From the NCBI RefSeq assembly GCF_905171765.1, contig NC_053392.1, forward strand, positions 341,279,010-341,343,009: a stretch of DNA of 64,000 bases, in the 5' to 3' direction. The notes beneath the pieces were generated by a model, which searched no databases, was not told the DNA's origin, and saw nothing but the letters and a program-made list of their open reading frames with translations. Of the stretch, positions 1 to 10,343 are shown piece after piece. Source of the stretch: Bufo bufo (taxonomy: Eukaryota > Chordata > Amphibia > Anura > Bufonidae). The position numbers and the translations under genes were made by a program. Each line of letters opens with the position of its first letter. The stretch's first letter is position 1.

Positions 1-750
1 ACAACTGAAAGTGAAAAATGTCATTTTTTTGCAAAAAAATCGTTAAATTTCGATTAATAACAAAAAAAGTAAAAATGTCAGCAGCAATGAAATACCACCA
101 AATGAAAGCTCTATTAGTGAGAAGAAAAGGAGGTAAAATTCATTTGGGTGGTAAGTTGCATGACCGAGCAATAAACGGTGAAAGTAGTGTAGGTCAGAAG
201 TGTAAAAAGTGGCCTGGTCTTTCAGGGTGTTTAAGCACTGGGGGCTGAGGTGGTTAAGCAGAGCGCCTGAAATCTCGCGATATCTGAGATTACGGCGTTC
301 AGTGTGAGATGGCGCTTCTGAATGCAAGGGAGCGAACGGGAGACTCGTATAGAGGGAATAGAAGTAAGTAAGACAACGTTGAAGGTGAAATGGAGTGACA
401 GAAAAGAGCAAAAGATTATAATAGTGGTTAAAACAACAAAAAAATCTTATGCGCTAGTGGAATAAACGGCAATAGGGGATTCAGTAGGTAACATATAGGT
501 AATACAAATATAATTTAAATGATTAAAGCAAATAATTCGCAAATTTTTACCTCAGAAATGAATTATAATAGAAGAAAAAATCTATACTTATCTCTTGTTT
601 GGGAGCAGCAAGAAAGAGGAGGGGTCTATGCTCTCTTCACCTTATATAAACTGGGATGCTTATTGATTGGCTACCTGTGATTCCTCATTTACATACTGAT
701 TACCTGTTTTGAAAAAACTTTTTATTCACCTGTTGTAATAGTTCTTGCTG
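1..750. other. No gene recognised; flank of Penelope-like element
   Basis: AT-rich sequence with only short open frames. The part next to 750 may be the 3' untranslated tail of the minus-strand Penelope-like element that ends here. I could not locate its terminus or a target duplication. Confidence 0.4.
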
Positions 751-1809
751 CTATGGGAGTAGTAAAATAACTTTAAGCACAATGAGAGCCTCCTGTTGCA
801 ATAAAATCCAGCATCTCAAATCCCTCTCCATGTGTTTCAAATCAGAAAAATGTCTAGAAACAGGTAAGTCAAGGTGCTTTTTCCTTATAGTATTGCGATG
901 ATTATTGAGACGAGTTTTTAAATCAGTTAAAGTTTTGCCCACATACAATAAATTGCATGGGCATGATAAAACATAAATTTCATGATCGGAGTCACATGTT
1001 AAATGGAAACGGATTTGATATGTAACACCCAAATCCGGATGCACAAAAATTCTGCCTTTGCAAATGTACCGACAATTAACACAGCCAAGACACGGAACAC
1101 AACCCATTCCCGGTTGTGTCAGTGTAGACTGCCTAGTGACTATTTTAGATCCTATGTCTGACTTAACCAATGCCTTAACTGGTCACGCAGACTTTTTGAT
1201 TTCCGATACGAGAACAATGGCGGAGAATTGAACTCGGTTATGTCCTTGAGACATCCACCCAATATTTTCCAGTGTCGTCTGATGATTTTATTTATTTCAA
1301 TACTGTACTCTGTATAGGTAGACATAAATGGAATTCTGGCCTGTCTCAATTTAGATTTCTGATTAACCAGAGTGGTCTTTCTATCCAATTTACAAACCGC
1401 GTCTTTATGTTCCTAAAGTAACTTATATGGGTAACCCCTTTCCAAAAATTTGGCTACCATAGCATTCATTGTAGTATCCAACTTATTATGCTCAGACACT
1501 ATACGCCTCGCCCTGAGAAATTGTGAATACGGGAGATGTTTTACCATTTTCCTGGGATGGCAACTACTATAAGATAAAATTGTATTTCTATCAGTAGGCT
1601 TGGTGTATAATTGGTTATGTAGTTTGCAATTGGAAAAGACCACCATGGTATCCAGAAATTGCACTTCAACCGTAGAATTAACCAAAGTAAATTGCAATGC
1701 CCTGTCAATACTATTCAAAAAGACTTTAAAAGGCCTGTAGTTCAACCTCACTGCCAGTCCGTATGAGGAAGACGTCATCTATGTATCTCCATCACCGTAG
1801 AACATGTCT
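751..1809 (-). pseudogene. Penelope-like RT C-terminal part and GIY-YIG endonuclease
   Basis: The right edge encodes the RT active site RYIDDVFLI (about 1785-1760), out of frame with the following thumb-like region in 1413-1778. A further frame (1152-1388) leads to a Cys-rich linker with the spacing CVPCLGCVNC (about 1100-1070). After it comes a GIY-YIG nuclease: IYVLSCPC, then LLYVGKT, then an R-H pair (LKTRLNNHR) and a conserved RHF, about 985-845. This order (RT, Cys linker, GIY-YIG) is diagnostic of endonuclease-bearing Penelope-like elements. An in-frame stop lies just upstream of YIDD and at least two frameshifts separate the pieces. The family identification is firm; the copy is inactive. 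Confidence 0.85.
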
Positions 1810-1822
1810 AAAGTGGTGGGAC
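1810..1822. repeat. Left 13-bp target duplication of the L1 insertion
   Basis: AAAGTGGTGGGAC occurs here and again at 14679-14691, bracketing the L1. In the Penelope reading frame the two copies overlap exactly: SHHF is encoded on both sides. Confidence 0.92.
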
Positions 1823-3159
1823 TCTTCTCTTCTCAGTGACAATAAATCCTGCTGCGAGGTGAAGGGTGGAGCATGCGTGCGGACGCACGCCGATGACGTG
1901 TGCACCCCCCTTCGGCGTCCGTGCTCCCTGCCCGATGTGTTCCAGCCTTGATTGAAGCTCCGATGCCGCCGCGATCTCTGCCTTGAGGCTGCCGGAAATG
2001 CCATCGGGAACCGGCCCTACTCTGGCTTCATGCTCCTGCACCACTCTGGCTCTTGGAAGCTGCCTTACACCCGCTCCTGCAATGTCGTCGGCTATGATGT
2101 CAGCTGATGCTGCCTTAAGACGTCTGGATACCGCTTGCCCCGCTGCCCGGTTCTCCTCTTGCTGGCCGTCTATCAACTCCCCAATGCTGAGATCCTACTG
2201 CTGGAAGGCTAATACTCCACTGGTGGGGGCGGTAAGAACCTGAGGGGGCCATCCTGGTAAGCGTAAAGGATGCTGTTGTGAAAGTGGGGGTTGGTTGGAG
2301 GATCATTCCCTTCTCCCCCCTGGATTTCTGGGCAGGATGGTGCGACTTAGTCACCCCGACACCCCGACATATCCGCATTGGGATCGTGTAAATCTAAACT
2401 GGACTCAAAAAAAAAAAAAAAGCTGGGGAGTGGGGAGAGTGGGTTGGAGGGACATAGGGGGTGAGAACAGCAGGCTCTAAATAACAACAATACTGGTGGA
2501 ATCTGTGTGGCCCCCCCCTCCCCAAAACTCAAGCCAGCATCCGGGTGCTAGACCACGACGGAGGCTGAGAATTGGGCCTTAAAGATTAACAGAGGGCGGA
2601 CAGCGGGTCCAGAGGCCGTCTGGCCGGGAAGAACATAAGGATGGATTGGAACAGGGATTGTTTGTACCATCAACAGCACCCCTAGTGAAAAATTCTTATC
2701 TACAGGCATTAAAAATGCCGGAGCGGCCTGAACTCCAACTTCACTAGCCGGTTGCTATAAAGGAGATATTGCTAGTTTGCCCTGAGATCTAATTGTCCAT
2801 GGTGGAGATGGTGTGGAAACTGAAACTGGTATAGTACGCAAGCACCTGTAGGGCAACCCACCCACATAAGGAAATATGGTGACTAGTGAATGAGAGTAAA
2901 CAGAAACTAATCCTAATAACACAAATAATCAAGAGACTGTTTCTAACATCTATGAACTAACAACTTGCAAAGGCTGCTGTTACTAATTACGGAACTCTTG
3001 GTTACGTATCTGTATTGCACTTTCTAACAACCATAGATAGTCAGTTAGACAGCTAATGTATATCTGTCTGTGGGTATAAGAAGAAGTGCTAGTTTCACCA
3101 TAGGCGATAGTGTTACTTCTTCTCTAACCGTCGATGAAACTACCCGTAGACCTTCTAAT
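1823..3159 (+). other. L1 5' untranslated region, first part
   Basis: This segment begins directly after the target duplication. It is GC- and CpG-rich from about 1850 to 2300 and contains an A-run at about 2407-2421. Its open frames on both strands overlap and match nothing I recognise. In L1 elements this position normally carries an internal promoter; I infer that here from position only. Confidence 0.55.
3155..3159. repeat. Gypsy 5-bp target duplication, left
   Basis: CTAAT lies directly before the LTR start TGTCAC. The same CTAAT follows the other LTR end GTGACA at 9031-9035. Confidence 0.85.
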
Positions 3160-3514
3160 TGTCACGAATGGTGTACAGGAAACAAGACAATGCAAAATAA
3201 TCTATGACTCACTGGATCCACAACTAAGGAACAAAAGGGAGACCCCTGCATGAGACCTGGCACACTCTCCCTGACTGCTCAGCCTATGCGAACACCCCAA
3301 AGGTGGATGGTCGCATATCCACGTACCTCGACTATCTAACGCCTGAAGACCCTACAATAGTGAGGGGACACGACCACCGGCTCCCTACACTAGACACGGA
3401 GGGAGTCAGGGTCTCCTAAGATCCAGCAAACAGAAAATCACAAATAAAAATACAGCACTTATCTTGCAGAAGACTGGGATATAGGAACAGCATGCACACA
3501 CACTCCAGGAAGTT
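3160..3514 (-). repeat. Truncated 3' LTR of the Gypsy element
   Basis: It aligns base for base with 8501-8855 apart from two substitutions and one single-base indel that I can see. The match stops sharply at CCAGGAAGTT (3514). About 175 bp of the LTR is missing. Confidence 0.88.
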
Positions 3515-4395
3515 ACAAGAAATAATAAGCAGGTGGCTCACTCTGATTTGTCACGTAGGTGCGCAGGTTCAAAAAACACCCCTAGGTTCTGGTAGATATA
3601 GTAAAATAGAATAGAACCGGCACTCAAACAGTTTGGAATACACGTGGGATTCAAATAAAATTATTTATTAGACAATCAAAGTCGTGTCCTGTGTGCACCA
3701 GGATAAAATTCTAAAAATCACATAAAACGTATATATAGCATATATATAAGCCAGAGATAGGTATCTCTAATATATCAAGTTCTGACTGCTAGCCGCAGCA
3801 GGCTGCATCCGTGTCCCCTCCGTCAGGTAGGGCTATTGGATCGCAGTCGTCTGCGAGGCAAACAGAAACCGATATTTACTGTGCTGAAAATAAATCCAAT
3901 AATAGTTATCTGGTACAAATGTATTCAACACTTTAAGGTGTTATATAGGCAAGAGATGGATATCTCTGATGTATCAAATTCTGACTGCTGACCGCAGCAG
4001 GCTGCATCCGTGTCCCTCCTATCTGGTAGGGCTATTGGATCACAGTCATCTGCAGGGCAAACAGAGACTGACAAATACTGTGTTGCAAATAAATCCAATA
4101 ATACTTATCTGATACAAATGTATCAACACTTTATATTCTCATATGAAAGGCACACAGTCCTAAATGTATCAATTGAGATCTTGTGACGTCTTCTAGAATA
4201 CAAAATATTGAATGGTCTAAGATGAAATGTTATTTGAGACCAAGAACAGATTGTCCATCATCTATGGCGGTATCAGAGTCTCAGTACGTTAAATATACAG
4301 AGTTAGTTATCCAGCACGTTTGGAATCTCAGTGCTGATACCGCTTTTCTTGTAGCGGTTCGGTATATTTCCACTTATATTTAATGTTACTCACTG
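3515..4395. repeat. Unidentified block replacing the Gypsy 3' part, with an internal direct duplication
   Basis: This sequence is neither LTR nor pol. It contains two diverged copies of a roughly 200-bp unit (about 3751-3949 and 3950-4145), each with CCGCAGCAGGCTGCATCCGT and GGTAGGGCTATTGGATC. It may be another element that inserted with loss of flanking Gypsy sequence. I cannot name its family. Confidence 0.6.
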
Positions 4396-5453
4396 CGTCC
4401 TCTATGGGCTCACTCAGGTCTGCGGAAGGACATCTGCCGTGGGACAAGATGAGAATCCACAATCCTAGAGACCTGAAATTCAAGATTCCCATCAACCATA
4501 ATCGGAGGAGGAGGCAAAGGCGAGGGTACAATGGGTAGAACATAAGGTTTCAATAAGGACTTATGAAAAACATTATGGATCTTCCAAGTCTGAGGAAGAT
4601 CAAGACGGTAGGCAACAGGATTGATGACAGACAGGATCTTGTAAGGCCCAATAAACCTAGGACCCAACTTCCAGGAGGGAACCTTCAATTTGATATTCTT
4701 GGTAGACAACCACACCAGATCACCAACATTCAGGTCCGGACCAGGCACACGTCTCTTATCTGCCACACGCTTATATCTCTCAGTCATGCTCTTTAGATTA
4801 TCCTGAATCTTTTGCCAAATAGATGACAAAGACGAGGAGAATCTGTCCTCATCAGGTAAACCAGAAGACCCCTCTCCCGAGAAAGTCCCAAAATGCGGAT
4901 GAAACCCATATGCACCAAAAAATGGTGACTTATCAGAGGACTCCTGACGACGGTTATTTAAAGCAAACTCAGCAAGGGACAAAAAAGAACACCAATCCTC
5001 CTGATTCTCCGCCACAAAACAGCGCAGATATGTCTCCAGATTCTGATTGACGCGCTCCGTCTGTCCATTCGACTGCGGGTGGAAAGCAGAAGAGAATGAA
5101 AACCAAACCCCCAAGCGAGAACAGAAAGCCTTCCAGAATCTGGAAACAAACTGCGTGCCCCTATCAGAGACTATGTCTGAAGGAATACCATGCAATTTGA
5201 CAATGTGGTCAATAAATGCCTGCGCCAGCGTCTTAGCATTGGGCAAACCCGGAAAAGGGATGAAATGCACCATTTTGCTAAAACGGTCCACCACCACCAG
5301 AATCACAGTCTTCCCCGAGGAACGAGGCAGGTCCGTTATGAAGTCCATGGACAGATGTGTCCAAGGACGAGAAGGAATGGGTAAGGGAAGGAGAGGACCT
5401 GATGGCCGTGAATGAGGGACTTTGGCACGAGCGCAAGTCTCGCAGGCTGCCAC
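4396..5453 (-). pseudogene. Gypsy integrase with GPY/F module, chromodomain lost
   Basis: A 347-residue open stretch. It begins within the zinc-binding domain (CETCARAK). The catalytic core shows the expected acidic residues in context: [15 protein letters not shown] and GQTERVNQ. The C-terminal GPY/F-like module reads KLGPRFIGPYKIL, followed by WKIHNVFHKSLLKPY. The next segment (EFQVSRIVDSHL) is how a chromodomain starts in chromoviruses, but the frame then diverges and stops at the junction with the foreign block. Integrase inserts the cDNA copy into the genome. This module looks the least damaged of the element, but the element as a whole is defective. Confidence 0.88.
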
Positions 5454-6640
5454 AAAACCCCCAACCGACTTACGAAGCGCAGGCCACCAGAATCTCCGAG
5501 CGATGAGATCCAGTGTGGCTCTTGCCCCCCGGTGTCCAGCAAGGACCGTATCGTGGTGTTCCTAAAAAATTTGTGTCTCAAAGCGAGAGGCACAAACAAC
5601 CTCCCAGGAGGACAAAGATCAGGAGCCTCTGACAGGGCTGCCTGCACCTCTGCCTCCAATTCAGGAAAAAGAGCAGAGACCACCACACCTTCAGCCAAAA
5701 TGGGACCCGGGTCTTCAAAATTCCCACCTCCCGGAAAACAACGTGACAGGGCATCTGCCTTCACATTCTTAACCCCAGGGCTGAACGTAACAACAAAATC
5801 AAACCTTGAAAAGAACAAAGACCATCTGGCCTGTCTCGGGTTCAGACGCTTGGCTGACTCCAAGTAGGCCAGATTTTTATGGTCAGTAAACACGGTAATA
5901 GGGTGTCTGGCTCCCTCTAGCCAATGGCGCCATTCCTCAAAAGCCAACTTGATGGCCAACAATTCCCTATCTCCCACATCGTAATTTCTCTCTGCGGAGG
6001 AGAGTTTCTTCGAGAAAAAGGCACATGGTCGCCATTTGGCAGGAGAGGAACCCTGAGACAAGACCGCACCCACACCTACCTCAGAAGCATCAACCTCAAC
6101 TATGAAGGGTAAAGAAATATCAGGTTGTACCAGGATGGGAGCGGAAGCAAAACTCTCCTTGATATTAGAAAAAGCCTTACGCGCCTCTTGACCAGGAAGA
6201 AAAATCGACCCCCTTTCTGGTCATATCAGTGAGTGGTTTAACAACAGAGGAATAATTCAAAATAAACTTCCTGTAATAATTGGCAAAGCCCAAAAAACGC
6301 ATCAGCGCCTTCTGATTTTCAGGAAGCTCCCACTCAAGCACAGCGCGGACCTTCTCGGGGTCCATGCGAAAACCAGAAGCGGAGAGAAGAAACCCCAGAA
6401 ATTAAATTTCTGGAACCGCAAACACACATTTTTCCAGTTTCGCGTATAATTTATTCTCCCGCAGGATGAGCAAGACCTGACGTAAGTGTTCCTTATGAGT
6501 TTTGAAATCAGGAGAAAAAATCAAAATGTCATCCAAATACACTAATACAAATTTTCCCATTAAATGATAAAAAATGCTGTTCACGAAATGCTGAAAAATG
6601 GCTGGGGCATTCATCAAACCAAAAGGCATAACCATATTCT
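5454..6640 (-). pseudogene. Gypsy RT C-terminal part and RNase H
   Basis: RT palm: [14 protein letters not shown] followed by [15 protein letters not shown] (about 6635-6500), the YLDD catalytic motif. A connection segment at 6365-6177 (MRFLGFANYYRKFI) follows. RNase H lies at about 6073-5700 ([21 protein letters not shown], then [10 protein letters not shown], then KADALSR). Frameshifts separate these pieces. The order RT, RNase H, integrase places the element in Ty3/Gypsy rather than Copia. Confidence 0.88.
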
Positions 6641-7453
6641 CAAAATGGCCCTCAGGGGTATTGAAGGCCGTTTTCCATTCGTCTCCTTCTCTGACCCTGA
6701 CCAGGTTGTATGCCCCTCTTAGGTCTAATTTGGAAAATACTTTAGCCCCAACAAACTGGTTAAACAGGTCCGGGATCAGAGGAAGCGGATAAGGGTCACA
6801 AATAGTGATACTGTTCAGCTCCCTGAAATCCAGACAAGGTCTTAAAGAACCATCTTTTTTCTTAACAAAGAAAAACCAGCGGCAACAGGTGACTTCGAGG
6901 GTCGTATGTGTCCTTTTCTCAGACTCTCAGAGATATAAGTACGCATAGCGACCCTCTCAGGTTGGGAAAGATTGTATAAATGAGATTTAGGCAGTTTGGC
7001 GCCTGGGATGAGATTAATAGGGCAATCGTACTCCCTGTGCGGGGGCAAATCCTGAACTCCACTTTCAGAGAAGACATCCGAAAATTCAGAGAGGAAAGGT
7101 GGTACAATCTTAGTAGAAACCTCAGAAACAGATGTCGTGAGGCAATTCTCTCTGCAAAAGTCACTCCAACCATTTATTTGCCTCGCTTGCCAATCAATGG
7201 TGGGGTTATGTTTAGTGAGCCAGGGTAGCCCCAACACTAGAGGAGTAGGCAAACCTCTAAGGACGAAACATGACACATCCTCAACATGAGTATCACTCAC
7301 AATTAAACGGGTATTGTGAACTATGCACTTTAATGATCTCTGAGAAAGTGGAGCGGAATCAATAGCAAAACAGGAATATCCTTTCCCAAAGTGCATACCT
7401 GGAAACCATGAGTTATTGCAAATTGACTATCAATGAGATTGACAGCTGCTCCA
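6641..7453 (-). pseudogene. Gypsy protease and N-terminal RT
   Basis: The aspartic protease active site appears as LVDSGAAVNLI at about 7470-7435, in a frame shifted relative to gag. Downstream is the typical LPTPLVLGLPWL motif with WQARQI, then the RT leader ([42 protein letters not shown]). The offset between gag and protease could be a programmed shift or decay; I cannot tell which from one copy. Confidence 0.8.
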
Positions 7454-8473
7454 CTATCCACCAAAAATGCTCTTGCTCTCTAGCGCCACCCTAGCAGGCA
7501 GGACAAAACGGGAACTACAAGCAATCGGAAAACCTTCAATTTCCGCCTCAACCCTGCCAATAGTAACAGACAGAACATTTTTAAAAGATTTTTTCCTTTT
7601 TGTTTCTTTATTACTCCCAGAAAACTGCCTGAATCTCCTAGAGGGACAAACATTTGCCAAATGATTTATACCTCCACAACAAAAACAAACCCTGCCATGC
7701 GGGCTGAATCTTCTATTGTCAGAGGCAATCAACCCCAGCTGCATGGGCTCCTGCTCAGAAGGGGCTGACAGCGACTGAGACCCCTGCGCACAGAATGAGA
7801 CCGTTGCACTGTCCCGGGACTGAGTATGACAGGAAGGAGAGATCTCTCCTCTCTCTCTAAGACGCCTGTCAATACGAACGGCCTGAGACATAGCAGAGTC
7901 CAAGGAGATAGGCCTCTCATGAAAGGCAAATGCATCTTTCAATCCCTCTGAAAGACCATGGCAAAATTGACTTCGGAGTGCAGCATCATTCCAACCAGTA
8001 TCAGCTGCCCATCTCTGAAATTCTGAGCAGTATATCTCTGCGGATTGTTTACCCTGGCATAACAGACGTAGTCTAGACTCAGCCAGAGCAATACGATCCG
8101 GATCATCATATATCTGACCCAGGGCTAAAAAGAATTCATCCACTGAACGGAGGGGCCGTGCCCCCTCCGGAAGCGAAAAGGCCCAGGACTGAGCGTTACC
8201 CCTGAGCAGCGATATAATGATCCCCACCCTCCGTCCCTCATCACCAGAGGAATGGGGAAGAAGGCGAAAATGGAGTTTGCAAGCCTCTCTAAAACGCACA
8301 AAATTCTCACTACCCCCGGAGAACGTATCCGGGAGCGAGATCTTAGGCTCAGAACAAACTCCATGAACGCAAGCTGAACCGGTCACTTGAAACTGAGAAA
8401 AAGTCTTACGGAGATCAGCTACCTCCAATGAAAGACCCTGGAAGCGTTCAGCCAAAAGTGAAACCGGATCCAT
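7454..8473 (-). CDS. Gypsy gag with CCHC zinc knuckle
   Basis: A 339-residue open frame starts 28 bp inside the right LTR (start MDPVSLLAERF). The middle has a retrotransposon-gag capsid-like stretch (FRLLPHSSGDEGRRVGIIIS, then ALGQIYDDPDRIALAESRL). One zinc knuckle lies near residues 265-280 (CFCCGGINHLANVC). Gag forms the intracellular particle in which reverse transcription occurs. No early stop is seen, so this is the least damaged ORF of the element, and the high LTR identity agrees with a young age. The true gag end may be altered by the frame change into protease. Confidence 0.85.
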   Translation of the reverse strand: MDPVSLLAERFQGLSLEVADLRKTFSQFQVTGSACVHGVCSEPKISLPDTFSGGSENFVRFREACKLHFRLLPHSSGDEGRRVGIIISLLRGNAQSWAFSLPEGARPLRSVDEFFLALGQIYDDPDRIALAESRLRLLCQGKQSAEIYCSEFQRWAADTGWNDAALRSQFCHGLSEGLKDAFAFHERPISLDSAMSQAVRIDRRLRERGEISPSCHTQSRDSATVSFCAQGSQSLSAPSEQEPMQLGLIASDNRRFSPHGRVCFCCGGINHLANVCPSRRFRQFSGSNKETKRKKSFKNVLSVTIGRVEAEIEGFPIACSSRFVLPARVALESKSIFGG

Positions 8474-8500
8474 GCTTAAGACAGTTTTGGCGGCTTATAA

Positions 8501-9030
8501 TGTCACGGATGGTGTACAGGAAACAAGACAATGCAAAATAATCTATGACTCACTGGATCCACAACTAAGGAACAAAAGGGAGACCCCTGCATGAGACCTG
8601 GCACACTCTCCCTGACTGCTCAGCCTATGCGAACACCCCAAAGGTGGATGGTCGCATATCACGTACCTCGACTATCTAATGCCTGAAGACCCTACAATAG
8701 TGAGGGGACACGACCACCGGCTCCCTACACTAGACACGGAGGGAGTCAGGGTCTCCTAAGATCCAGCAAACAGAAAATCACAAATAAAAATACAGCACTT
8801 ATCTTGCAGAAGACTGGGATATAGGAACAGCATGCACACACACTCCAGGAAGTTGTATAAGCCGCACACTACTGCATTATGGGGAGGAATTTAAAGGGAA
8901 GCAATCAGTCCAACTGCATGACAGCTGAGAGAGGCTAACGAGATGAGGAACTAAAACCAAAACAAAGAAAACTCAAGGAGGAGGTTCTGAAAGGCTTCTG
9001 TCAGAGCTTCTCAGCTGTCTGGTTGTGACA
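8501..9030 (-). repeat. Complete 5' LTR of the Gypsy element
   Basis: On the minus strand it begins TGTCACAACC and ends GTGACA, giving short inverted ends TGTCAC/GTGACA. It is 530 bp long and followed on the right by the CTAAT duplication. No convincing tRNA primer site starting TGG lies directly inside it; the adjacent sequence is TTATAAGCCGCC. Confidence 0.9.
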
Positions 9031-9035
9031 CTAAT
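9031..9035. repeat. Gypsy 5-bp target duplication, right
   Basis: CTAAT, partner of 3155-3159. Confidence 0.85.
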
Positions 9036-9237
9036 CAACTAACCGCTACTGCACTACTGATAGTAAAGACGGACTGCTACTTTATAAATAACTGTGAATA
9101 TACAAAAAACTGTTGTTTTATGCGTATGTGTTAGATATACTGTGCTATGTGAACTGTCCCCGCCTGTGGTACTACACTGATAGAGTACTTGGGTTATTCT
9201 GGGAGGAGGAAAAGGTAGTTAGGGGCACAGTGGGATA

Positions 9238-10343
9238 ATGGCGAGACAGGGTACAGGGAAAAAGGCAAAGGGCCAACTCGAATTAAACACTACAGTTTCT
9301 CCAGTGCCTAAAAGAAACGAGAAATCCAAACAGTTGCTCCTGACTAGCATGCGCGGACATAGCCCTGCAAAGAAAAAAAAGAGGACGGGCTATTGGACCA
9401 GGAGGGGGAACCAATCTTGGAGGGGAACTCTGAGCCGGTGTTGGTAGGGGATGGTTCCCGGTCTGGGGAGAGAGGTGGTGGTGAGTTTGATGAGGCCAAA
9501 AGAAAAAGAGCCCTTTTGGAACAGGCCCCTAGCCTGCAAGATATATTTCAGGAGATAAAAAAATGTAATACGGCGATACGGGACCTCTCTCTCCAGACCG
9601 GAAATATTAGGGAATCGGTTGGACTTCTCAGGGCGGATCTACAAAACTATAAAGATAGATTTATAGAAGTAGAAAAAAGAACATCAGAAGTGGAGGACAT
9701 AGCACAGACAGTGGTTAAAGAGAAAAACATGATAATGGTAGAAAATAAGGAAATAAAACACAAATTAACACAGCTAGAAAACAGGGCCAGGAGGTCAACT
9801 TTGAGACGCCTGGGGATCCCAGAGGGAGCAGAGGGGCAAGACCCTCGCAGTTTTGCACAAATTTGGCTGAGGGAACAATTGGGTCAGGATGTCTCTGAAT
9901 ATAAAAATTTTGTGGAGAGTGCTTACAGAGTGCCGGCAAAGATGCCTCCTCCAGGTACTAGACCGAGGGTAATGATCCTGAATCTGCTCTCGGTCAGGGA
10001 CAGGGAGGAGATATTGCGCAGCGCAAGAAGGAAAAAGAGATTGGACTATGCGGGTACAACAGTTATGATATTTCCTGATTATGCAAAAGAAACTGTAATT
10101 GAAAGAAGCCGGTTTATGGATGTGAAAAAAATACTGCGGTCAAAAAACGTTATTTTTTTTCCCTCTCTCCTTCCTCCTCTCCTTCCAATCCCACGTCCCC
10201 CCCATCTATCCCCGTGGTGCCATCCTCCTCCCTTTCCTGTCTCAGTATTCCCAACCCATTTACAATATTGGGGACCCTCCATACTCTGGGAATGGATAGA
10301 ACTAGCAACAAAAAAACATGAGAATTATCTCTTGGAATATTAG
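9238..10343 (+). pseudogene. L1 ORF1 (RNA-binding chaperone), frameshifted
   Basis: The start is MARQGTGKKAKG with a basic N-terminus. The frame changes within an A-run at about 9371-9380 and continues as DQEGEPILEGNSE. A coiled coil follows (about 9500-9790, heptad-like with IRESVGLLRADLQ), then the typical L1 ORF1 junction LENRARRSTLRRLGIPEG and the RRM-like domain (FAQIWLREQLG, RVMILNLLSVRDREEIL). The C-terminal domain is cut short: after VKKILRSKNVIFF the sequence becomes pyrimidine-rich and ORF2 begins soon after. ORF1 proteins trimerise, coat the LINE RNA and act as chaperones. This copy is broken by the frameshift and probably lacks its C-terminal domain. Confidence 0.85.

Larger units (their letters stand above)
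3160..9030 (-). mobile_element. Ty3/Gypsy LTR retrotransposon (chromovirus type)
   Basis: It is bounded by 5-bp CTAAT duplications. The right end carries a complete 530-bp LTR (8501-9030) with TG...CA ends. The left end carries only about 355 bp of the other LTR (3160-3514). Coding order on the minus strand is gag, protease, RT, RNase H, integrase, and the start of a chromodomain-type tail. The two LTR stretches differ at only about three positions over 355 bp, so insertion was recent. The chromodomain and the rest of the 3' LTR are missing; an unrelated 881-bp block (3515-4395) is in their place. Several frameshifts separate the pol domains. Confidence 0.9.

Noticed and set aside
1808..2243. 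Open frames on both strands in the CpG-rich start of the L1
   Set aside because: They begin partly in Penelope sequence and cross the target duplication, so they are accidental. The region is the L1 5' untranslated part.
8470..8500. tRNA primer binding site next to the Gypsy 5' LTR
   Set aside because: The sequence inside the LTR does not begin with TGG, and I could not match it to a tRNA 3' end.
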